A stretch of DNA of 64,000 nt from Galbitalea sp036271795 (lineage in GTDB: Bacteria > Actinomycetota > Actinomycetes > Actinomycetales > Microbacteriaceae): assembly GCA_036271795.1 (NCBI GenBank), contig DATAZY010000047.1, forward strand, positions 11,409 through 75,408. The letters are read 5' to 3'. How positions within the stretch are numbered: position 1 is the stretch's first letter; every line of letters begins with the position of its first letter. The translations under genes were made by a program, and so were the position numbers. Below the pieces are notes generated by a model. The model was not told where the DNA came from. It made no database searches and was given only the letters and a program-made list of their open reading frames with translations. Of the stretch, positions 57,701-64,000 are shown piece by piece.

Positions 57701-60644
57701 GTCGCACTGTTACCTCGTCGAGCGTGGCAATCGGGTTGGGCGAAGCGCCGGTCTTGGGTGCGATTCCGATACGAATGGTGCCCGTCGCTCGCGCACCGAG
57801 TGCGTCGATGACCCCGTAGGTGAACGTGTCAGTTCCCGTGGAGTAGTCGCCCGCCTGATAGGTGATCGAGTGCGGACCAACCGAAGTCACCGAACCCTTT
57901 TGCGGGCTCGACTGCTCCCCGAGCAGCTGGACGGAGTCGCCATCGGGATCGATGCCGGACAGGGGAACGTCGATGGTCACAGTGCCTCCCGCGAACACCC
58001 GACCGGTGAGCGTCTCGGGAACGGGTGGATTGTTCGTGCTCACGTCCACCTGGCGAACGGCGATCTTCACCTGTGCGCGCGCGGTCTGGCCGTCGGGACC
58101 GGCAACCGCGTAGACAGCGGTGTAGTTGCCGGGGCGCTCGGGGGCCAGGTAGCGAAGCACGTCGCCGGACGCGAACAGCAGTCCCGCCCCGGCCGGCACA
58201 TTCTGAACGAGTGTGCTTTGAAGGGTGAGTGCGTCACCGTCCGGATCGGAATCGTTGTCCAGAACGGGGATGTCGATCGCCGCCCCGGCACGAACGGTGA
58301 TCGAATCCGGGTTGGCAATGGGCGGCTGAAGCCTGGTCGGTGTCGGGATTTCGATGACCGTCACGGTTCCCGTCGAGGACGCGAGACCATTGGTGATCGT
58401 GTAGTTGAAGGTAACCGGGGCATCCAGCGGTTTCGTGGGTTGGACTCGGATCGAGCGCTGCTGGAGGATATCTGCGGTTATTCCCGAGGTGGCGGGCAGG
58501 CCGCTGATGGCCGTCACGAGCAGGACGCCACCCGCCGGATCGATGTCAGAGTCCGCGACATCCACGACCGTCGTCGTCAGGGATGTGACGAATACGGTCT
58601 TCGGGATGGTGATCGGTTTGGTGTTGCTCTCCGGCGGAGCGAATACATCCACTCTGACTACTCCGGTAACGGACTGGGTACCGTCGGTCACGACGTAGTT
58701 GAGGTAATGGGTGCCAACCGACGTGCTCTGGAACTGGAATGTCCCGGCGTCGTAGCTCGGCGTGATCGTGACGTCGGCTTTCGCCGGCACATTGCCGAGT
58801 CGTACCGGCGCATTGCCGCCCCTCACGTGGGCGAGGGGGTTGATGGTAAGCGGTTCACCTGCGGTGGCGATCTGGAGGAACGCGTCCGCGATGATGGGAA
58901 CCTTCCCCGCGGCCTTCACTGTCACCGAGACGCTGCCCGTCGTTTCCGCCTTGCCGTCGGACACAGTCACCGAGATGGTCTTGATTCCGGCTGTCGCGCC
59001 ACCGTCCGAATAGACCAAGGTTCCATCGGGCGTGAAGCTCACAGAGTCCGGCGCCGGGACCGACGCATCGGTCACGTACATCGGGTCGCCATCCGGATCC
59101 TCCCAGTCGCCAAGAATCTGGGTCGACACGCGCCCGCCCTGGACAACGGTGGTGCGGGATGCCTGCGCCTGTACCGGGGCACCGTTCTGCCCCGGGGTTC
59201 GCACCGTCACTGTCACGTTGGCGCTGGCGGTGCCGCCGCGTCCGTCACTGATCGTGTAGCGGAAGACGATCGTGCCGCTCGCGTTTGCGGCGAGAGTGAG
59301 CTGGAGTTCCTGGTGATTGTTGATCAGGTCGATGTTGCCGACGTCCGCATCGATGCCCGTCACCCCGGTGATCGAGATGACGTCACCATTCGGGTCGTAG
59401 TCGTTCAAAAGCACCGGGAGCACAGTCGCGCGACCGGGTCGGGCGCCGAGGTTGTCGTCAACCGCGACCGGTGGCAACTGCTGTTTCTCGACCTGAGGCG
59501 GGGTGTCCTCATTCCCCTGTTGATGTTGCTGTTGCTGATCTTTCGGTGCAATGAGATCGTCCCAGTTATTGATCAGCTGGCCACTCGACTGGACGGCCCA
59601 GGTCGCACCGGAATGGGAGTCGTTCAGCACGACGCGACTCCCGTTGGATCGCAGCACCAGCTTCATGCCCGAACTGGTGTCCGAGAGCGGCATGGTCGTC
59701 CCTGCCGCATCCCCGGTGCAACGTCGCCAGGCCTGGCCGCCGGTCCACGCGGCGTAGTCGCATCCGCTCGCCGACATCGGCCTGGCCGGAGTACCGCTTT
59801 TCCCGGTCACCAGAGTGGTCGGTGACGACGCGCCGAGCGACAGCGCCACGAGGCCGGTCGAACCGGCAACGAGGATCCGGTCTCCGGTGGCACTCGGTTG
59901 CTGGATGGCCGGGGTGTTCGACGCCGGGGTCCCATGCAGGCTCGCCGATGCACCTGCCACGTAGATCCTGGAGGTCGTCGCATCCAGTACGGCCCACTGG
60001 CCGTTGACGGACGTGATCGAGAAGGTGTTCTTGACCGGAAGACTCAGGTCGTCGGTGCCGACAACGGCCTGTGAACTGTCGGGCTCGATGCGGTCGACCC
60101 GTTTAGCGGTTGGGGAAAAGACGAACATGGTGCCGGTTGAGTCCATGCTGGCAACAACATTGGGGCCGAGACTCAGCGTCGGCGCGGCCTGCGAGTTGAA
60201 GGTTGCGATTTGCTGGATGGGCGTGATCCAGACCTGGCCGGTCACCGCTGCAACGATGACCACATTGTCCTGGGACAGGAACACCTGTGGCTGGTTCGGC
60301 GGAAGAGGCACGGTCTGCGTGACGGTCGACGTGGCCGGGTCAATGAGCTGAAGCTTGTCGTCTGCATTGTCGAGCAGCATCACGCTTGTGCCGTTCTGCA
60401 GCACGTCGAGGTCGTTGCCCGTTGTGGAGACGACGCTGTTCAACAGTTTGACGGCGGTGTTTGCGCGCCCGATCGCCTGCTGGGCACCGTTGGCAACCCA
60501 CACGGACGAGTCATTGAGATTGAGCTGCTGCGCCGTGTATCCGGTGGAGGTCAGGGCGAAAGTGGCCACGAGCGCGGTAACGACCACTCCGCCCGCGATC
60601 GTGAGAACCGAGGAGCGATGTGCTGCGAACCACTGCCTAAACAT
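54753..60644 (-). CDS. Giant Ig-like/FN3 repeat surface protein
   Basis: The 1963-residue protein has one N-terminal membrane helix (near 14-32) and no LPXTG, so it is probably membrane-anchored with a large extracellular part. Residues 40-390 form a repeat-poor globular region that might be a beta-propeller. About eleven Ig/cadherin-like repeats follow (near 400-1500), several with the NDxDPxGD calcium-type motif (VLLNDYDPNGD, VLDNDSDPDGD, VLANDSDPDGS). Three fibronectin type III domains follow near 1500-1800, then a C-terminal region ending WNDYD. It follows the kinase gene by nine bases. Adhesion or envelope scaffolding is inferred. Confidence 0.88.
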   Translation of the reverse strand: MFRQWFAAHRSSVLTIAGGVVVTALVATFALTSTGYTAQQLNLNDSSVWVANGAQQAIGRANTAVKLLNSVVSTTGNDLDVLQNGTSVMLLDNADDKLQLIDPATSTVTQTVPLPPNQPQVFLSQDNVVIVAAVTGQVWITPIQQIATFNSQAAPTLSLGPNVVASMDSTGTMFVFSPTAKRVDRIEPDSSQAVVGTDDLSLPVKNTFSITSVNGQWAVLDATTSRIYVAGASASLHGTPASNTPAIQQPSATGDRILVAGSTGLVALSLGASSPTTLVTGKSGTPARPMSASGCDYAAWTGGQAWRRCTGDAAGTTMPLSDTSSGMKLVLRSNGSRVVLNDSHSGATWAVQSSGQLINNWDDLIAPKDQQQQHQQGNEDTPPQVEKQQLPPVAVDDNLGARPGRATVLPVLLNDYDPNGDVISITGVTGIDADVGNIDLINNHQELQLTLAANASGTIVFRYTISDGRGGTASANVTVTVRTPGQNGAPVQAQASRTTVVQGGRVSTQILGDWEDPDGDPMYVTDASVPAPDSVSFTPDGTLVYSDGGATAGIKTISVTVSDGKAETTGSVSVTVKAAGKVPIIADAFLQIATAGEPLTINPLAHVRGGNAPVRLGNVPAKADVTITPSYDAGTFQFQSTSVGTHYLNYVVTDGTQSVTGVVRVDVFAPPESNTKPITIPKTVFVTSLTTTVVDVADSDIDPAGGVLLVTAISGLPATSGITADILQQRSIRVQPTKPLDAPVTFNYTITNGLASSTGTVTVIEIPTPTRLQPPIANPDSITVRAGAAIDIPVLDNDSDPDGDALTLQSTLVQNVPAGAGLLFASGDVLRYLAPERPGNYTAVYAVAGPDGQTARAQVKIAVRQVDVSTNNPPVPETLTGRVFAGGTVTIDVPLSGIDPDGDSVQLLGEQSSPQKGSVTSVGPHSITYQAGDYSTGTDTFTYGVIDALGARATGTIRIGIAPKTGASPNPIATLDEVTVRPGITVSVQVLANDSDPDGSPLHIVSAKPNDKVTTAKVVGDIVQVTPPTAPGTYGVIYTIQNATGGQSSAFIRVTVDPKAPLATPVASDTVLTLNDIEDRTTVDVNVLANVFFADGPSSSLGLSVYPGYGATAQVTPGKHIDVTVTAHSQIIPFKVTYPNNPSIFSYAFIWVPGTDDALPQLNRTAPALSVISGSELTIPLNEYVIAAHGSKVQLADTSLVSATHSDGSSLVVDSQTLQYTSASQYFGPASISFQVTDGSSPTDPNGHKAILVLPIKVLPKVNQPPVFIGGQLDFEPGASVDVDLVKLTDYPYQSDLDQLAFSLLGTLPTGFTTSLSGQHLSISANEDAVKGTTTTVQVGVRDSTSQGTPGTIQLVVVPSTRPLAVPAPDTGVVQRGSSTTIDVLANDNATNPFPDAPLKVIAIRGLDGGSLPDGLSVTPSADRSTLSVSASSSAEPTDTTLQYEVADKTNDPSRYVWGNVTILVEDRPDPVTNVHTVSFSDRQLILNWNSGAANNSPIIDYQVVETDSASGTVISTTTCGGPLCAIATPGNGPTYSVRLAVTARNAIGSSDPTSNPAAIWSDVIPDAPTSLGSTPLDHGLDITWAAPAANGGSAITSYVISVDGTSPVTVDAGTFDVQVVDAAGIANGSAVNYTVSARNSAFASLATWNSASGTGFPAGPPLYVSSSPPIAGTVGDDGTSVNVSWGSSFTSNGAAITDYRAAAFHAGDTAPSCSASAGQDAGTALNTTFTGLNANHPYDFIVFAFNAMGCGTSDIISLTPHPVPGDVTAISKSGPTANGTNLWDFHINGVSIGSGSTSTDSFEYQLSGGTVDGSTYGPLSYGQPITTTNNSQYGNDISVQVKACKQYSDATVCSDDWSPALELGVPVANGDLPGLAFSHPGFNPLGPAVNGTWTWTAGLPLGSYDTITYDCGNGAQTLDPSNPASCTASETSPLSQDFPPLTISIGANGHQYVRTYDWNDYD

Positions 60645-60653
60645 TGTGGAGCC

Positions 60654-62066
60654 TCACCCGCCGACATCCACACACTTCGGCGCACTCGGCGAGCCGAGTT
60701 TGCCCTGGCGATTGACGGTAACCGTGATGCAGACGTGCTCACCCTTGGTCGCGTCGACGACGAAAGAGTCAGCCTGCTGAATGCTCGAATCGCTGTCGCT
60801 CGTGGAGATCTGGTATTGGTCCTCTGGCCCGAGTCCCGGGTTTCGCCAGGTGAACCTGACCGACGTCCCCTGAACACTTGACGCGATATTGGCGACGACG
60901 GGGATACCGCCATTGGCATTCACCAGGACGAATATGGCCGTTGCACCAAGCGCCAGCGCGAGCACTCCGACGACAATCAGTCCCCAGACGAGTCCACGAA
61001 CCCGCGCGGACTGTGCCGGCTTCGCGGTGGATTCCCGTTGCCCCGCAGTCTGGCGAACGACCGTTCCGACCGAGCTGTAGTGGCTGTCCGCTCGACGACG
61101 ACGTCGTCGATTCTGTCCGGCCGGTACGAGCGCTCCGGCGACACCACGAACGCGGGTGCGATCCTCCAGGTCAGAGACCGTGGCGAGGGCCCAGTCATCA
61201 ATCGCCACCTCGATGGGAGTCTGCGGGACACCGAGCTCCGTCTCGACCGCCTGGAAGCTCCGCACCAGCTCGAGCACGGTCGCCGGACGGTTCTTGGGAT
61301 TACGGGACATCGCGCTGGCGAGAAGTTTCTCGAGACTGGCCGGCACATCGGCGCGGGCGATCGGCTGCGGCTTTCCGCGATTGATCCGCGAGATAAGATC
61401 GGTCGATTTGTTGGAGTCCCCGGGTATCTCGAACGGGGAACGACCGGCGAGCAGCGAGTACACGGTCGCGGCGAGCGCCCACACCTCAGACTGCACCGAA
61501 CCGGGCGTCTCATCCATGAGCACCTCGGGCGCCGACCAGGGAATCGACATGCCAACGGTTTCCTGGTCCTGGGATTCGGCGACCGTTGCCGCGATACCGA
61601 AATCGGAGAGCACTGGGTTGCCGTACGCGGTCATCAGGATGTTGCTCGGCTTGATGTCCCGGTGCAGGACTCCGGCACGGTGCGCGGTCTCGATCGCACT
61701 GCCGATCTTGACAGCGATGCGAAGAACTTCCGGCACGGGAATGCGCTCGGAACGGTATCTGGCGCTCAATGCGGACGAGCAGAGCTCCATCACGAGGTAG
61801 GGTCGACCGTCTGCGGAGACGCTCGCCTGGTAGACGGTCAGGATCGACGGATGCGACGAAAGCTGGGCCATGAGATTGGCTTCGGCCTGGAACATCTGCC
61901 GTACCTGCTCGTTGACGACCTCGCTGAGCATGACTTTGACCGCGACCTGGCGCCGTGGCATGTTCTGTTCATAGAGGAAGACATCGGCGAAACCACCCGA
62001 GCCCAAGACGTGAACGTGCGAGAAACCGGGTAGCACGGGCGGTTGCGAAGGCAAACGGCGCGCCAC
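60654..62066 (-). CDS. Membrane Ser/Thr protein kinase
   Basis: A Hanks-type kinase domain occupies residues 15-275: LGSGGFADVFL (P-loop), AVKVML (Lys near 43), HRDIKPSNIL (catalytic Asp near 140), SDFGIAA (Mg-binding Asp) and SAPEV. A juxtamembrane Arg-rich linker (RRRRRADSHYSS) leads to one membrane helix (GLVWGLIVVGVLALALGA, near 355) and an extracellular fibronectin-like domain with two cysteines (HVCITV, PKCVDVGG). There are no PASTA repeats, so the sensor differs from PknB. Start GTG at 62064-62066. Partners are the PP2C and FHA proteins of the operon. Confidence 0.93.
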   Translation of the reverse strand: MARRLPSQPPVLPGFSHVHVLGSGGFADVFLYEQNMPRRQVAVKVMLSEVVNEQVRQMFQAEANLMAQLSSHPSILTVYQASVSADGRPYLVMELCSSALSARYRSERIPVPEVLRIAVKIGSAIETAHRAGVLHRDIKPSNILMTAYGNPVLSDFGIAATVAESQDQETVGMSIPWSAPEVLMDETPGSVQSEVWALAATVYSLLAGRSPFEIPGDSNKSTDLISRINRGKPQPIARADVPASLEKLLASAMSRNPKNRPATVLELVRSFQAVETELGVPQTPIEVAIDDWALATVSDLEDRTRVRGVAGALVPAGQNRRRRRRADSHYSSVGTVVRQTAGQRESTAKPAQSARVRGLVWGLIVVGVLALALGATAIFVLVNANGGIPVVANIASSVQGTSVRFTWRNPGLGPEDQYQISTSDSDSSIQQADSFVVDATKGEHVCITVTVNRQGKLGSPSAPKCVDVGG

Positions 62067-62120
62067 ATTACCCCCTCGCGGATCGACGGACTTGTCAATT
62101 GTAGGCGGGTGAAACCCCGG

Positions 62121-62957
62121 TTAGACCGTCCTTCCCCCAGAACGGGGGGCCGTCGAGTGGAATTCAAATTCCGTGGGCGCATCGATCACATCGAGCACGA
62201 TTGTGGTCACATTGTCGCGTCCACCGGCCGCGAGCGCGGCATCCACGAGGGCGTGGGCGGTATCTCGTGCATCCTGCCCCGTCGACAATAGCGCGAGGAT
62301 GCGGTCGTCGCCGAGTTCCTTGGTCAGGCCATCAGAGCAGATCAGGAGGCGAAATCCGGGGCGAAGGGGCAACATCCAGTAGTCCGCGGTAGGTGGCATG
62401 TTGAAGCCGACCGCGCGGGTGATGACGTTGCTGTCCGGGTGATGCTCGGCCTGATCGCGGTTGATCAGGCCGGAGTCGACCATCTCCTGTACCACCGAGT
62501 GGTCAACCGTCACCTGTCTAAGTTCGCCGCGCTCGAACTGGTAGACGCGGCTATCGCCGATGTTGAAGACGGCAAAGTAGGGCTCGCCTCCCTGGAGCGT
62601 CAACACGACACCGGTGACGGTCGTTCCGACACCGAGTTCGCTATCTTCCCCGACAATCTCGATGTCGCTGGTGGCCCGCTCGAGCGCACGATCGATCGCA
62701 CCGGTCGTCGCGAACCCTGCCGTGATCACTTCGGCCAGCCTGGTCACGACGGCGGCGCTCGCGAGGTCCCCGGCGGAATGACCGCCCATCCCATCGGCCA
62801 CGGCGAAAACCGGCGACTGGGCGACATAGCTGTCCTCGTTCGCGCTCCGCCGGTAGCCGCGATCAGTGGCCGCGGCCCAGGTCAGCTTGATGATCGAATC
62901 GGCGTGATCAGGCAGTGCGAGCTCGTAGCTGGCCGTACTTCCGCCGATCTCGGTCAC
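62121..62957 (-). CDS. PP2C-family protein phosphatase
   Basis: The PPM phosphatase dephosphorylates Ser/Thr sites. Motifs: GYRRSANEDSYV (residues about 33-44; Asp for metal), VFAVADGMGGHSAGDLAS (near 51-68), GDSRVYQF near 142 and GGRDNVTTIVLD near 250 with the last metal-binding Asp. At 278 residues it is a compact cytoplasmic form. Its ATG overlaps the FHA stop by four bases, so the two are coupled. It likely reverses the neighbouring kinase. Confidence 0.92.
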   Translation of the reverse strand: MTEIGGSTASYELALPDHADSIIKLTWAAATDRGYRRSANEDSYVAQSPVFAVADGMGGHSAGDLASAAVVTRLAEVITAGFATTGAIDRALERATSDIEIVGEDSELGVGTTVTGVVLTLQGGEPYFAVFNIGDSRVYQFERGELRQVTVDHSVVQEMVDSGLINRDQAEHHPDSNVITRAVGFNMPPTADYWMLPLRPGFRLLICSDGLTKELGDDRILALLSTGQDARDTAHALVDAALAAGGRDNVTTIVLDVIDAPTEFEFHSTAPRSGGRTV

Positions 62958-63643
62958 TGCCGGCCTTCCGTAGCTATGCCCGCACTGTGTTCATCCGACG
63001 GAGGCCTGGACTCGAGCGGGAGAATCTCGATGACGTTTCCGTCACCAATATCCACCAAAGTTCCCGGTGTAGCGACGACCGACTCACCCTGGCGAAGCTT
63101 TCGTGTCTCACCGCCGGGGGGAAATACGATCGAGCCATTCGTCGAACGCATGTCGGTCAGAACAACGGATGCGCCGAGCTGGCGCAACTCGACGTGCGTA
63201 CTCGAGACCTCCTGCTTGGGGGACGGCACGCGAACCAGCCTCGGCATCTGCCCGTAGATGATGCGCGGACTGGACGGGCGGCGGCCAACATAGGACACGG
63301 CGTCGAGCCAGACGACCGTGCGGCCGATCCGGAAGCGGTAGAACATCTGCGGATTGCGACTTGCCTCGTCGTATTCGCCGCGCGTGTATGGCTTGGTGGA
63401 GACATCCTCATCGGACGGTTCTGCGGTGAGCTCGATGCCGGACGGTTCGTCAAAACGTGGTTTTGCGACCGGTTCGACCAACGGCGGCGGCGCTACCTTT
63501 CCGCGGGCGCGACCCGGGACATCGGTGTCTTCGAGATCGCCGAGAGGCGAAACGACTGGGCGCACCATCGGGCGCCGCGGCACCGTGATGGTTTCGTCCA
63601 GTTCGTCGTCCACATCCTGATTATCCGCCGATTGCGAGATCAT
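62954..63643 (-). CDS. FHA domain protein
   Basis: The N-terminal 110 residues are polar and probably disordered; they contain ETITVPRR, a Thr-Thr/Ser-rich possible phosphorylation site. The C-terminal FHA domain (about residues 120-215) shows YVGRRPSSPRI, VSSTHVELRQLG and DMRSTNGSIVFPPGG, the RxS/SxxH/NG pattern that binds phosphothreonine. It heads the operon, with the motif cluster at 63706-63837 just upstream. It probably senses phosphorylation by the kinase downstream. Confidence 0.9.
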   Translation of the reverse strand: MISQSADNQDVDDELDETITVPRRPMVRPVVSPLGDLEDTDVPGRARGKVAPPPLVEPVAKPRFDEPSGIELTAEPSDEDVSTKPYTRGEYDEASRNPQMFYRFRIGRTVVWLDAVSYVGRRPSSPRIIYGQMPRLVRVPSPKQEVSSTHVELRQLGASVVLTDMRSTNGSIVFPPGGETRKLRQGESVVATPGTLVDIGDGNVIEILPLESRPPSDEHSAGIATEGRQ

Positions 63644-63705
63644 GCGCCCTTTGTTGGCCAGGTGGCCTTCGTTGGCGGTGCGTCTCTAACAAACCACAGC
63701 CCTCA

Positions 63706-63837
63706 CCCAATTCAGGAATCGCTCACCTAATTCAGGAGGGTGTGCGGTCGGTTCCCTGAAATCGGTCACTTTGGTCGACACCAGTGCACAACAGTCACAT
63801 CACCTCCTGAAATAGGAGGCGATGTTCCTGAATTGGG
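63706..63837. promoter_or_regulatory. Cluster of five CCNATTTCAGG-like motifs with nested inverted repeats
   Basis: CCCAATTCAGGAA (63706-63718) and CCTAATTCAGGAGG (63726-63739) on the plus strand face their near-complements CCTCCTGAAATAGG (63803-63816) and TTCCTGAATTGGG (63825-63837). A fifth copy, TCCCTGAAATCGG, lies at 63753-63765. Thus one motif occurs five times in 132 bases, in two orientations, upstream of the FHA-to-FtsK operon. It could be a regulator binding array or a large hairpin ending the upstream aldehyde dehydrogenase transcript. Confidence 0.7.
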
Positions 63838-63852
63838 AAAGAAATGCCTTGG

Positions 63853-64000
63853 TCAGCCTATGTAGCTCATCACGTGCTTGATGCGGGTGTAGTCGTCGAA
63901 GCCGTAGGCCGAGAGATCTTTGCCGTAACCGGAGTGCTTGAAACCGCCGTGCGGCATCTCCGCGACCAGCGGGATGTGGGTGTTGATCCACACGCATCCG
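63853..64000 (-). CDS. C-terminal end of an aldehyde dehydrogenase (partial)
   Basis: The minus strand at the right edge encodes CVWINTHIPLVAEMPHGGFK, then HSGYGKDLSAYGFDDYTRIKHVM and a TGA at 63853-63855. The order VWxNTH, EMPHGG, SGYGKD, DYTxxKHV is typical of gamma-aminobutyraldehyde or betaine-aldehyde dehydrogenases (PatD/BetB-like). Only the last 48 residues are present, and the gene starts outside the window. It may form GABA from 4-aminobutanal for the GabT-like enzyme, but this is an inference. Confidence 0.85.
   Translation of the reverse strand, partial: GCVWINTHIPLVAEMPHGGFKHSGYGKDLSAYGFDDYTRIKHVMSYIG

Noticed and set aside
57261..59825. Long 854-residue plus-strand frame antisense to the giant surface protein
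   Set aside because: Arg/His/Asp-rich shadow composition, no domains, fully inside a well-supported gene on the other strand.
46104..63643. Complete type VII secretion locus
   Set aside because: Only the FtsK/EccC-like motor is present; no WXG100, EccB, EccD, EccE or mycosin gene was found.

Overview
The window is high-GC, densely coding DNA from an actinobacterium. The gene set (MutY without a NUDIX domain, a maltokinase-like kinase, DUF2510 and FHA proteins, a DUF58/MoxR/transglutaminase-like operon, a dxr-rip-ispG order, frequent GTG starts, ATGA overlaps) points to the family Microbacteriaceae. Genus cannot be fixed from sequence alone. No rRNA, tRNA, CRISPR array, integrase or transposase gene was recognised.

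Layout. 1-13.5 kb is mixed housekeeping: a DUF2510 membrane protein, a PabC-like lyase, a maltokinase-like protein, a DksA/TraR zinc-finger protein, a CpdA-like phosphodiesterase, a Stealth-type sugar-phosphate transferase downstream of an SNF2 ATPase, an M20 peptidase and an SGNH hydrolase. 13.6-17.5 kb is a minus-strand operon for deoxyribose catabolism: SRPBCC protein, deoC, an aldehyde dehydrogenase, and a translationally coupled half-length aldehyde dehydrogenase-like protein without a catalytic domain. 17.5-29.2 kb carries a ROK kinase, two MFS transporters, ribF, truB, a TetR regulator divergent from a drug exporter, a ketopantoate reductase-like protein, a uridine-kinase-like protein, mutY and an RNB exonuclease.

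29.2-41.9 kb is an information-processing and isoprenoid block on the minus strand: FKBP lipoprotein-dxr-rip-ispG, then proS-nusA-ylxR-infB-rbfA. This conserved block is disturbed. About 0.73 kb of non-coding DNA separates nusA from ylxR. It holds two gapless 164-bp copies (about 93% identical) of a sequence that folds, on the opposite strand, into hairpins with GNRA loops, and it is bounded and interspersed by a 21-bp palindromic REP unit. ylxR itself has a one-base frameshift at codon 3. A 120-bp inverted repeat lies between infB and rbfA.

42-46.1 kb holds amino-acid catabolism (OsmC protein, GabT-like aminotransferase, asparaginase, alanine dehydrogenase). 46.1-63.6 kb is one 17.5-kb minus-strand operon: FHA, PP2C phosphatase, membrane Ser/Thr kinase, a 1963-residue Ig/FN3 surface protein, MoxR ATPase, DUF58, a transglutaminase-fold membrane protein that has lost its catalytic Cys and His, zinc-ribbon/FHA protein, and an FtsK/EccC-type ATPase. 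The genes overlap or nearly touch. Together they look like a phosphorylation-controlled envelope or secretion machine, but no WXG100 substrate is visible. The window ends in the 3' end of an aldehyde dehydrogenase gene.
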